DNA of 64,000 bases. Source: an uncultured Eggerthella sp. GTDB lineage: Bacteria > Actinomycetota > Coriobacteriia > Coriobacteriales > Eggerthellaceae. Shown here one piece after another: positions 25,978 through 33,514 of the stretch. The stretch's first letter is position 1. The number at the start of each line of letters is the position of its first letter. The translations under genes and the position numbers were made by a program. A model generated the notes under the pieces. It was not told the DNA's origin. It made no database searches and saw nothing but the letters and a program-made list of their open reading frames with translations. The stretch covers positions 1 through 64,000 of the forward strand of contig CAJKUH010000012.1 of NCBI GenBank assembly GCA_905203045.1, in the 5' to 3' direction.

Positions 25978-26469
25978 ATGAAAACGAAAGCACGTTTTCT
26001 GATAGTTGCAGCGTTCTGCCTTGCTTGCTTAAGCGCCTTGGTGGGCTGCTCTGCCTCTAACGAGCAGACGGATGCCCAGACGCAGAACCGCCAGTATATG
26101 TCTTCGGTCAACACCATTATGGAAACCTTGAACACCAACATGGATACGTTTTCCAAGGCAGTGAAAGATGGGGAAGTGGTTTCCCTTACTGCCCAGCTTT
26201 CCTCGGTAGACCAGTGTGTTTCCGACCTTCAGGGGCTTACCGTCCCCGATGCCATGGGTGACATCCAGTCTTCCTATGTAAACGGTGCCAAGGAATTGCA
26301 GACAGCGCTTTCCAGCTATGTGCAGCTGTATGAAGATGTGAAAGCTCCCGCAAACGGTGTGGCTCCCAGCACTTCGGACTACAACAGCCGCATGGCGGAC
26401 ATCCAGTCTCACTACGATGCAGGTATCAAAGCCCTGCAGGATGCGGACAGCAAGGCCGAATCCGCTTAG
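25978..26469 (+). CDS. Small lipoprotein of unknown function
   Basis: A 163-residue predicted lipoprotein. The signal peptide (residues 1-23) ends in the lipobox LVGC with Cys24 or so as the lipidated residue. The rest is a soluble, probably helical domain with spaced acidic and polar residues, and no family is recognised. ATG 25978 is chosen because it gives the signal peptide and follows GGAAGG; a longer frame from 25894 would bury it. It stands alone, with a terminator after it. It resembles in style the small helical surface lipoproteins common in this phylum. Confidence 0.75.
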   Translation: MKTKARFLIVAAFCLACLSALVGCSASNEQTDAQTQNRQYMSSVNTIMETLNTNMDTFSKAVKDGEVVSLTAQLSSVDQCVSDLQGLTVPDAMGDIQSSYVNGAKELQTALSSYVQLYEDVKAPANGVAPSTSDYNSRMADIQSHYDAGIKALQDADSKAESA

Positions 26470-26495
26470 CGGAGTGCGGCATAACCGAGTAACAG

Positions 26496-26528
26496 AACGG
26501 CCATCATGTAAGGTGATGGCCGTTTTCT
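26496..26528 (+). terminator. Intrinsic terminator after the lipoprotein gene
   Basis: An 11-base-pair stem AACGGCCATCA/TGATGGCCGTT (26496-26506, 26514-26524) followed by TTC. Confidence 0.85.
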
Positions 26529-26558
26529 TGCCTTATGCAAGAGGTTAAGGACAAAGAT

Positions 26559-29084
26559 ATGAGCAACGAAAACACGAACACAACCGTTGGCGCACAGCCC
26601 GAATCCGCCAATGGCAAAGCGGCAGGTGCAAAGAAGGTAGAACTTCTGGCGCCGGCTGGCAACATGGCATGCCTTCATGCCGCGGTAAAGGCCGGAGCCG
26701 ATGCGGTGTATCTGGGCGCAGGCCATTTCAACGCACGCCGTGGTGCCGACAACTTTTCGCTGGAAAGCCTGAAAGAGGCATGCGACTATGCGCACCTGCG
26801 TGGCGTAAAGATCTACCTTACCTTGAACACGGTGGTTCTTCCCTCCGAGCTTTCCGACGCCCTGGAGCTTGCTCGCCAGGCGTATCGCTGTGGCGTTGAC
26901 GCCTTCATCGTGCAGGACGCCGGCATCGCCATCGAGCTCACGCGTATCATGCCCGATGTGGAAGTGCATGTTTCCACGCAGATGAACATCCACGACGAGG
27001 ATGGGTTGCGCGCCGCAGCAGCGTTGGGTGCATCGCGCGTTACGCTTGCCCGCGAGCTTTCGCTGGAAGAGATTTCCCGCCTGCACCAGCTTGCCGAAGA
27101 GCTTGGCGTTGAACTGGAATCGTTCGCGCATGGCGCTTTGTGCATCTGCTATTCAGGCCAATGCTTCATGTCTTCCATGGTAGGCGGCCGCTCTGCCAAC
27201 CGTGGGCGCTGTGCCCAGGCATGTCGCTTGCCCTACGAACTGCACAATCGCGCCTTGCGCAAGAACCTTGATGCACCGGGTGAGCATCTGCTTTCCCCCA
27301 AGGATCTGTGCACGGTAAACCTGATTCCTGAGCTTCTTCAGGCGGGCGTTGCCTCGCTCAAGGTTGAGGGCCGTATGAAATCGCCCGAGTACGTGCAGGC
27401 TGTCGTGGGCGTGTACCGTGCGGTGATTGACCGCGTTGAGGCTGCGATTGCGTCTGAAGGAATTGATGCTGTTGCCGCATCGAATGCGCCTGCGCTTCGC
27501 GCAACCGAAGAAGAGATGAACGTGCTTTCCGAGGCGTTTTCCCGTGGGTTCACCACGGCGTACCTTACTGGCAAGCGCGGCAACGAGATCATGAGTTACG
27601 GCCGTCCCAACAACCGCGGCGTTTTCGTGGGACGTGTTGCCAAGGTGCGCGAAGGCCTGGTGTTCATCGATCCGGAAACCGAGCTGCACACTGGCGACCT
27701 TATCGAGTTCTGGACCAACCGCGGCCATTTCGTGCATACCATCGGCGAGTTCAAGACCGACCGCGCAGGACGTGCGTTCTTCCCTGTTGAGCGCGCCGTT
27801 GGCAAAGGCGATCGCGTGTTTCGCGTGCGCAATGCCGAAGCAGCGTTTGTCGACGATGAGAAGCTCCCATCCGTTGGCGTGAAGGCGCATGCCTCGCTCC
27901 ATATCGGACAGCCTGCGCAGTTAACGTTCGAAACGGAAGACGGAACGGCAAAGGTGGTTGTGGAAGGCGTCGAGGTTGAGGCGGCCCGCACCAAGGCCAT
28001 TACGGCAGAAGAAGTGCGTGAGCACATCGATCGCATGGGCTCTACGCCGTTTCATCTGGTATCGCTCGACGTTGACTTGGACGAAGGCGTCGGTATGGGC
28101 TTTTCGATGCTACACAAGCTTCGTGCCCGTGCCGCCGAAGAGCTGCAGGAAGCCATCCTTGCGCCGTACCATGCCCGCAAGCTGGGCCGCACGCCCAACC
28201 GTACGTTTGCGCCGGTATCGCGAAAGGGCTGGTGTAAGGTTGCTGCCTTGGCTACGAACCCCGCCTGCGCCCGTGCCGCAAAGCGTGCCGGTGCCGACCT
28301 GATTTACGTGCCTGCCACCAACTACCGTCGCGGTGAAGCTGTGATCGCCGGCCAGCTTTCCGGCACCGCCGAACAGGCGGGCTACCCCAAGCAGTGCATC
28401 CCAGTACTGCCGGTGGTTTCGCAGATGTTCGACGAGGAAAAGCGCAACGGCTTCGATATCTGGAAGCGCGTCAAAGCAGATAAGCCCGTTATGGTGGAAA
28501 ACCTAGGACAGCTTCTTCATGCAACGGAGATGGGCGCCTCTCCTGAGGTTGGTCCGCACATTCCCGTCACGAACAAGCTCGACCTGCAGGCCATGGCTGA
28601 TTTGGGCGCACAGCGCGTATGGCTCTCGCCCGAGCTTTCCCTGGTTCAGATCGAAGAGCTGGGCGACATGGCCCCTATGTCGTTGGGTCTTACCATCATG
28701 GGCCAAACCGAACTTATGGTTACCGAGCATTGCCTGCTTATGAGCCAGGGGCCTTGCAACCAGAAGTGCGTCGAATGTGCCCGTCGCAAGAGCCCGCACT
28801 ACCTGAAAGACCGCAAGGGTTATGAAATGCCGGTAATCACCGACTGCACGGGGCGCAGCCACCTGTACAACGCAGTGCAAATGGACAACGCGCACCTTAT
28901 GCCGGAAATCATCGGCGCCGGTGTTTCCGCCGTTCTGGTTGACACCACGATGATGAACGTGAAGGAAACCACCGAAAAGGTTGCCCGCGCGGTGCGCGCA
29001 CGCGATATTGCCCAGAAGGACGGCAACAAGGTTTCGAAGGCAGAAGGGGCAACCACGGGCCACTTGTTCCGCGGTGTTTCGTAG
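26559..29084 (+). CDS. U32-family peptidase
   Basis: An 841-residue U32 family protein, long compared with the 400-residue minimal forms because of a C-terminal extension. The N-terminal TIM-barrel part starts KVELLAPAGNMACLHAAVKAGADAVY in outline (residues 27-52). The signature cysteines CYSGQCF, GGRSANRGRCAQACR lie at about 197-225. The C-terminal part has a second cysteine set, GPCNQKCVECARRKSP. Relatives include YhbU/RlhA, which hydroxylates 23S rRNA, and collagenase-like PrtC; the true role is probably RNA modification, which I infer. Start ATG 26559 has TTAAGG eight bases upstream; ATG 26535 is an alternative. Confidence 0.9.
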   Translation: MSNENTNTTVGAQPESANGKAAGAKKVELLAPAGNMACLHAAVKAGADAVYLGAGHFNARRGADNFSLESLKEACDYAHLRGVKIYLTLNTVVLPSELSDALELARQAYRCGVDAFIVQDAGIAIELTRIMPDVEVHVSTQMNIHDEDGLRAAAALGASRVTLARELSLEEISRLHQLAEELGVELESFAHGALCICYSGQCFMSSMVGGRSANRGRCAQACRLPYELHNRALRKNLDAPGEHLLSPKDLCTVNLIPELLQAGVASLKVEGRMKSPEYVQAVVGVYRAVIDRVEAAIASEGIDAVAASNAPALRATEEEMNVLSEAFSRGFTTAYLTGKRGNEIMSYGRPNNRGVFVGRVAKVREGLVFIDPETELHTGDLIEFWTNRGHFVHTIGEFKTDRAGRAFFPVERAVGKGDRVFRVRNAEAAFVDDEKLPSVGVKAHASLHIGQPAQLTFETEDGTAKVVVEGVEVEAARTKAITAEEVREHIDRMGSTPFHLVSLDVDLDEGVGMGFSMLHKLRARAAEELQEAILAPYHARKLGRTPNRTFAPVSRKGWCKVAALATNPACARAAKRAGADLIYVPATNYRRGEAVIAGQLSGTAEQAGYPKQCIPVLPVVSQMFDEEKRNGFDIWKRVKADKPVMVENLGQLLHATEMGASPEVGPHIPVTNKLDLQAMADLGAQRVWLSPELSLVQIEELGDMAPMSLGLTIMGQTELMVTEHCLLMSQGPCNQKCVECARRKSPHYLKDRKGYEMPVITDCTGRSHLYNAVQMDNAHLMPEIIGAGVSAVLVDTTMMNVKETTEKVARAVRARDIAQKDGNKVSKAEGATTGHLFRGVS

Positions 29085-29244
29085 TGTGCGGGGAAGAGGA
29101 AAAGCGGCGAAGCGCCCTGGCCCGCAGGATGCGTGCCGAGGGTATTCGTGCTGCTCTAGCCCCTACGCAGCGGTAGGCGGCGCGCCTTCAGTGCGCGTAT
29201 TCGCCCTGTGCTAGAATCTTCGCCATACGCAAGAAAGAGGAATC

Positions 29245-30456
29245 ATGATTTCAGCTGAAGAACAGTTTCATATCATTCAATCCGGTGCGGCTCAGATTGT
29301 TCCCGAGCAGGCACTTATGGAAAAGCTCAAGCGCGGCAAGCCGCTGAACATCAAGCTGGGTGTAGACCCCACGGCTCCCGATATTCATCTGGGCCATGCC
29401 GTTCCGCTGCGCAAACTGCGCCAGTTCCAGGATCTGGGCCATCAGGTAACGCTGATTATCGGCGACGGCACCGCCCTTATCGGCGATCCTTCCGGTCGTA
29501 ACTCCACGCGTCCCCAGCTTACGCGCGAGCAGATCAAGGAAAACGCCCAGACCTACGTTGACCAGGCTTTCAAGGTGCTCGACCCCGAGAAAACCACCCT
29601 GCGCTACAACTCCGAGTGGATTCTTGCGCTGGGCATGGAGGAGCTTCTGAAGATTGCCTCCAACTTCACGGTTGCCCGCATCCTTGAGCGCGACGACTTC
29701 CACAACCGCTACACGTCCAACCTGCCCATCAGCTTGCATGAGTTCCTGTACCCCATCATGCAGGCGTACGATTCCGTGGTTATCAAAGCCGACGTTGAGC
29801 TGGGCGGCACCGACCAGCTGTTCAACCTGCTTGCTGGCCGCGAGCTTATGGAAAAGATGGGTATGGAGCCTCAGGTATGCCTGACGCTTCCGTTGCTTGA
29901 AGGCACTGACGGCGTTAAGAAGATGTCGAAGAGCTACGGCAACTACATTGGCCTGACCGATGCTCCCAACGATATGTTCGGCAAGGTAATGTCTATCCCC
30001 GACGAATTGATGGTGAAGTACTATCGCCTGGCTTCCACGGTGTCGGTAGACAAGATCGACGCTATCGAAAAGGGCCTTGCCGCAGGCGAGATTCACCCGA
30101 ACCGCTGCAAGCGCGACCTGGCTCAGAACATCGTTGCCGCCTACTACGACGAAGAAGCAGCCAAGGAAGCCGAAGCTGCGTTCGACCGCCAGTTCAAGCA
30201 GCATGAAGTTCCCGAGGATATTCCTGAGTTTGCTGCTGATCTTACTCCCAACGAAGAGGGCAAGGTGTACTTGGCAAAGCTCATCGCCGATTCCGGCCTT
30301 ACGAAATCTACCGGCGATGCTCGCCGCATGATCGACCAGGGTGGCGTGAAGGTGAATGGCGAAGCTGTGGCGCCGAAAGCCTACAATGTTGCGCCTGAAA
30401 CGCTTGCCGGTGCGGTAATCCAGGTTGGCAAGCGTAAGTTCGTTCGCTTGGTGTAA
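29245..30456 (+). CDS. tyrS: Tyrosyl-tRNA synthetase
   Basis: A 403-residue class I synthetase charging tRNA-Tyr. HLGHAVPLRKLRQFQ (about 48-62) carries the HIGH-type motif, and KKMSKSYGNYIG (about 229-240) is the KMSKS loop. A C-terminal S4 RNA-binding domain occupies about residues 340-403 (SGLTKSTGDARRMIDQGGVKVNG in outline). This is the TyrS2/TyrZ subtype typical of many actinobacteria and firmicutes. ATG 29245 follows AAAGAGG. A TAGAAT -10 box lies at 29212-29217; no T-box leader is present. Confidence 0.97.
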   Translation: MISAEEQFHIIQSGAAQIVPEQALMEKLKRGKPLNIKLGVDPTAPDIHLGHAVPLRKLRQFQDLGHQVTLIIGDGTALIGDPSGRNSTRPQLTREQIKENAQTYVDQAFKVLDPEKTTLRYNSEWILALGMEELLKIASNFTVARILERDDFHNRYTSNLPISLHEFLYPIMQAYDSVVIKADVELGGTDQLFNLLAGRELMEKMGMEPQVCLTLPLLEGTDGVKKMSKSYGNYIGLTDAPNDMFGKVMSIPDELMVKYYRLASTVSVDKIDAIEKGLAAGEIHPNRCKRDLAQNIVAAYYDEEAAKEAEAAFDRQFKQHEVPEDIPEFAADLTPNEEGKVYLAKLIADSGLTKSTGDARRMIDQGGVKVNGEAVAPKAYNVAPETLAGAVIQVGKRKFVRLV

Positions 30457-30510
30457 CCGTCCGCTCTTCCGAGTGTTGTGAAGGTATTCACGGCACCCGC
30501 TACCTTGCTC

Positions 30511-30539
30511 AAAAGGCCCGCTATCTGCGGGCCTTTTTC
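30511..30539 (+). terminator. Intrinsic terminator after tyrS
   Basis: An 11-base-pair stem AAAAGGCCCGC/GCGGGCCTTTT (30511-30521, 30527-30537), followed by more T. Confidence 0.92.
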
Positions 30540-30567
30540 GTGCAGTCGCTGCTTCGGTTTTAGAAGA

Positions 30568-30587
30568 AGGTTCGCGTGCGCGAACCT
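30568..30587. repeat. Short palindrome in the tyrS-rubrerythrin gap
   Basis: AGGTTCGCG-TG-CGCGAACCT, nine perfect pairs. It is part of the 399-base convergent gap 30457-30855, which holds only hairpins and terminators and no supportable gene. Confidence 0.6.
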
Positions 30588-30597
30588 AGCAGGGAGT

Positions 30598-30701
30598 GCT
30601 TTCAGAGTGTCATTCATACCTTCGCGGCGCCCAGAAGAGCTACCTGTTCTGACGAGTAGCTTGGCGGGCTGCCGTGGGAGTGTGAGGGGCTCTCTGAAAG
30701 C
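30598..30701. repeat. Fold-back element in the tyrS-rubrerythrin gap
   Basis: Outer arms GCTTTCAGAG/CTCTGAAAGC (30598-30607, 30692-30701) are perfect. Inner pairs CGGC/GCCG, GCCC/GGGC and AGCTAC/GTAGCT continue the stem towards the centre. A further small palindrome GATTTGC-AAA-GCAAATC lies near 30712-30728. Confidence 0.5.
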
Positions 30702-30761
30702 TTTTCTTGATGGATTTGCAAAGCAAATCTTCTTTAAAAGCATGAAGCAGTGAGCGCATGA

Positions 30762-30795
30762 AACGAGAAAGGCTGCCTAAGCAGCCTTTCTCGTT
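30762..30795 (-). terminator. Hairpin terminator after rubrerythrin
   Basis: A perfect 15-base-pair stem (30762-30776, 30781-30795) with a four-base loop, 60 bases beyond the rubrerythrin stop. The U-tract is short on both strands. Confidence 0.7.
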
Positions 30796-30855
30796 GAACA
30801 GCAGAACGGGAATCCCCGAACACTTCTACGGCAGCCCGCCAAGCGGACGGTCGGC

Positions 30856-31398
30856 TTAGTAGTTCTCGGCGTGAACCTCGAAGTAGCTCTTGGGATGAGC
30901 GCATACGGGGCATACCTCAGGAGCCTTGGTGCCAACTACGATGTGGCCACAGTTGCGGCATTCCCATACCTTGACTTCGCTCTTCTCGAATACCTGAGCG
31001 GTTTCAACGTTCTTCAGCAGGGCACGATAGCGCTCTTCATGATGCTTCTCGATTTCGCCAACCATGCGGAACTTGGCAGCCAGGGCCTTGAAGCCTTCTG
31101 CTTCAGCGGTCTTGGCGAAGTCTTCATACATATCGGTCCACTCGAAGTTTTCGCCGTCAGCAGCAGCTTCAAGGTTTGCAGCGGTGTCGCCGATGCCGCC
31201 CAGCTCCTTGAACCACATCTTGGCGTGTTCCTTCTCGTTGTCAGCGGTTTTCAGGAACAGGGAGGCAATCTGCTCCATGCCTTCCTTCTTGGCAACAGAA
31301 GCGAAGAAGGTGTACTTGTTACGTGCCTGGGACTCGCCGGCAAACGCTGCCTGGAGGTTCTTTTCGGTCTGGGTGCCTGCATACTTGTTCTCGCTCAT
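30856..31398 (-). CDS. rbr: Rubrerythrin
   Basis: A 180-residue non-haem iron peroxidase that removes H2O2 in anaerobes using NAD(P)H-derived electrons. The ferritin-like diiron domain (about 1-140) shows the two ExxH-type ligand sets in [14 protein letters not shown] and [10 protein letters not shown]. The C-terminal rubredoxin-like domain has CRNCGH and CPVCAHP (two CxxC, about 146-170). Length is normal. ATG 31398 follows AAAGGAG. It lies 24 bases after perR and is surely in the same operon, so peroxide should induce it. Confidence 0.96.
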   Translation of the reverse strand: MSENKYAGTQTEKNLQAAFAGESQARNKYTFFASVAKKEGMEQIASLFLKTADNEKEHAKMWFKELGGIGDTAANLEAAADGENFEWTDMYEDFAKTAEAEGFKALAAKFRMVGEIEKHHEERYRALLKNVETAQVFEKSEVKVWECRNCGHIVVGTKAPEVCPVCAHPKSYFEVHAENY

Positions 31399-31422
31399 TT
31401 TGGGCTCCTTTCGCGAGATTGA

Positions 31423-31812
31423 TTATTCGTTATGAACAGCGCTTTCGGTGGCGCATGTTTCCTTACACTTGGGGCAGAGGTAGACGATGTTCAGGTCGTA
31501 CGACAAGATCTCGACTCCTGCATCACGCTGTATTGCCGGCGTGAAATCTTCCAAGAACACATCGGTCAGTTCGCCGCAGTTCTTGCACACCAAATGATCG
31601 TGCTTGGTGATGTTATCGTAGCGATCGGGGAAGCCGGAGATTGAGATCTTGCGGATAAGGCCCTGGGAGTACAGGGAGGCAAGGTTGTTGTACACCGTTG
31701 CCACCGAAACTCTGGTGCCTTGGTCCTTCAGCTTCAGATACACCATTTCTGCCGTGGGATGGTCGGTGGAGGCATTGATGGTGTCCAAAATGATCTGTGC
31801 ATTCTTATTCAT
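31423..31812 (-). CDS. perR: PerR-like peroxide-sensing Fur-family repressor
   Basis: A 129-residue Fur-family regulator. A winged helix (HPTAEMVYLKLKDQG..VATVYNNLASL in outline, residues 18-46) is followed by a metal-binding dimer domain with HDHLVCKNCGE (about 77-87) and LCPKCKETC at the end; the two CxxC pairs hold structural zinc. Linkage to rubrerythrin argues for PerR rather than Fur or Zur. ATG 31812 follows AGGAGG. Two PerR-like boxes upstream (31841-31855 and 31891-31905) point to autoregulation. Confidence 0.92.
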   Translation of the reverse strand: MNKNAQIILDTINASTDHPTAEMVYLKLKDQGTRVSVATVYNNLASLYSQGLIRKISISGFPDRYDNITKHDHLVCKNCGELTDVFLEDFTPAIQRDAGVEILSYDLNIVYLCPKCKETCATESAVHNE

Positions 31813-31840
31813 CAGTACCTCCTCTGCTTTGTTCCTTGAA

Positions 31841-31905
31841 TTAGAACAGTTCTAATATAAAGGCAGTAAATCGGGTTAGTCAATAGAAACTTAGAATTAG
31901 TCTAA
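31841..31905 (-). promoter_or_regulatory. Two PerR boxes upstream of perR-rbr
   Basis: TTAGAACAGTTCTAA (31841-31855) is a perfect 6-3-6 palindrome. TTAGAATTAGTCTAA (31891-31905) matches the Per-box TTATAAT-N-ATTATAA at most positions. They lie 50 bases apart before perR, within the expected promoter region. Confidence 0.7.
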
Positions 31906-32056
31906 TTTTGTTGCTTGAGCGTAATTCGGTTAGCTTCAGTGAACAAAAAGCTTGGCGTGCTCCGGCAGGCGGGCAGGCGAGCCCCGATGGCTATAGTGGC
32001 TTCAGAAGGGCAGCGCGGCCTTCCCCTTGGCGGTTCGGGTAATCCGAGGGTTTGCA

Positions 32057-32093
32057 AGGTTGCCAGGGCCCCGACGGGCGTCCCGGCAACCTT
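32057..32093 (-). terminator. Hairpin after the RNA methyltransferase gene
   Basis: Stem AAGGTTGCC/GGCAACCTT (32057-32065, 32085-32093) extended by GGG/CCC past one bulged base, directly after the stop at 32104. The U-tract is poor, so termination is only likely. Confidence 0.5.
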
Positions 32094-32103
32094 AGCTCGT
32101 GCA

Positions 32104-33360
32104 TCAGTTGCTTGCAGAACGTTGCAACGAGCAGATGTTCTCGACGTGGTTGGTGTGGGGGAACATGTCTACGGGCTGAATCTCGGTGAGTTCATAGCCG
32201 TGCTTTACCAGGTATTCCACATCGCGTGCCTGCGTGGTGGGGTTGCAGGAAATGTAGACGATGCGCTTAGGTGCCAGCGTGCATGCGGCGTGCAGGAACT
32301 GCTCGCTCGATCCGGCGCGGGGCGGGTCCATCAGCAGCACATCAAGCTCTTCGCCTGCTTCTGCCAGGCGTGTCATGTACTTGCCGGCATCGTCGGTGGC
32401 GAAATGGGCGTTTTCGATGCCGTTGTGATGCGCATTCTGCTGAGCGTCTTTGATGGCGGATGCCACGTTGTCTACGCCGATAACGCGGGCGGCATGTGCT
32501 TCAGGTGCATCGGGCAGGCCTTTTGCCGCCACCAGGCCAATGGTACCGGTGCCGCAATAGGCGTCCATGGCGACCTCGGTGCCGGTGAAGTGCGCCATTT
32601 CAATGGCCTTGCGGTACAGCACCTCGGTTTGCGTGACATTCACCTGGTAAAACGAGTGAGAGGAAATGCGGAAGGTGAGCCCGCATAGCTCGTCGATGAT
32701 GAAACCGGGGCCGTAAAGCGTTTTTTCGCCTTCGCTGCCCAGGATGACGTTGGTCTGGCGGGTGTTCACGTTCTGCACCACGGTGGTAATGGCGGGGCAG
32801 CGCTTCTTCAGCTCGCGGCAGAAGTTGCGCGAAGCGGGGAATTCCTTGCCGTTGGTAACCAGTGTTACCAGCATTTCTCCTGATGAATGGCCAACACGAA
32901 TCACGGCATGGCGAATAAACCCGGTGTTGGCATCTTCGTTGTAGGGTTGCATGTCATAGCGTTGCATCAGTGAACGGATGGCCAGCACCACGCGCTTTGC
33001 CTCTTTGTTTTCAAGAAGGCATTCGTCGGTGTTGATAACGCGATGTGTGCCGGCGGCGTACATGCCGCACAGGATCTCGTGCCTGGCGTGCTGCTTTGCG
33101 GCGCTTTTGCCCTTCTTGCCTTGGGGTTTGCCTCTGCCGGCAATTTTCTTGCCGGGAACGTAAGGGGAGGTAACCTTGTTGCGGTAATGAAAGGGGTTTT
33201 CCATGCCGGCAATGGGGTTGAACACGCATGCCTCGCTTGCAAGGGATTCGAAAAGCTCGATCATTTCGTCTTGCTTGCGTTGCAGCTGCTTTTCGTAGGG
33301 CAGGGAAAGCAGCTGGCAGGCTCCGCATTGTTTTTGGGCGGGGCAATGGGGCGTGTTCAT
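32104..33360 (-). CDS. 23S rRNA/tRNA m5U methyltransferase (TrmA/RlmCD family)
   Basis: A 418-residue SAM-dependent uracil-5 methyltransferase of the RumA/RlmCD/TrmA family. N-terminal cysteines CPAQKQCGAC (residues 6-15) begin the 4Fe-4S site seen in RlmD-type enzymes. There is no visible TRAM domain at the start. The SAM loop is MDAYCGTGTIGLVAA (about 282-296), the catalytic region DPPRAGSSEQFL, and the nucleophile is Cys in YISCNPTTQARD (about 380). ATG 33360 is chosen because the conserved Cys set begins six residues on; the frame is open much further upstream, through a palindromic repeat. Whether the target is U747/U1939 of 23S or U54 of tRNA is undecided. Confidence 0.92.
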   Translation of the reverse strand: MNTPHCPAQKQCGACQLLSLPYEKQLQRKQDEMIELFESLASEACVFNPIAGMENPFHYRNKVTSPYVPGKKIAGRGKPQGKKGKSAAKQHARHEILCGMYAAGTHRVINTDECLLENKEAKRVVLAIRSLMQRYDMQPYNEDANTGFIRHAVIRVGHSSGEMLVTLVTNGKEFPASRNFCRELKKRCPAITTVVQNVNTRQTNVILGSEGEKTLYGPGFIIDELCGLTFRISSHSFYQVNVTQTEVLYRKAIEMAHFTGTEVAMDAYCGTGTIGLVAAKGLPDAPEAHAARVIGVDNVASAIKDAQQNAHHNGIENAHFATDDAGKYMTRLAEAGEELDVLLMDPPRAGSSEQFLHAACTLAPKRIVYISCNPTTQARDVEYLVKHGYELTEIQPVDMFPHTNHVENICSLQRSASN

Positions 33361-33458
33361 GGGGCGGGCTCCTAACGTTTGTACGTAAGAAGTGTAACGG
33401 AATTGTCGGCGCCCCAGGAGGATTAGGCCTTCTTCGGTGCAGTGGAGCGGGGCGGTTT

Positions 33459-33491
33459 CCCAACCAAAAGGGACTGTCCCTTTTGGTTGGG
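33459..33491. repeat. Palindromic repeat, GGGACTGTCCC family, copy 3
   Basis: A perfect palindrome with 16-base arms (33459-33474, 33476-33491) around one T, between the kinase gene and the methyltransferase gene. The arms start CCCAACCAAAA instead of the TAACAAAAT of copies 1 and 2. Confidence 0.85.
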
Positions 33492-33514
33492 TTCGCCCTG
33501 GCGCGCTAAAAGGT

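Noticed and set aside
29085..29244. Possible T-box leader before tyrS
   Set aside because: No T-box sequence, no antiterminator/terminator pair and too little room; only a -10 box is visible.
30478..30753. A 91-codon plus-strand frame in the tyrS-rubrerythrin gap
   Set aside because: It runs through the tyrS terminator and the fold-back repeat, has no Shine-Dalgarno and no recognisable domain.
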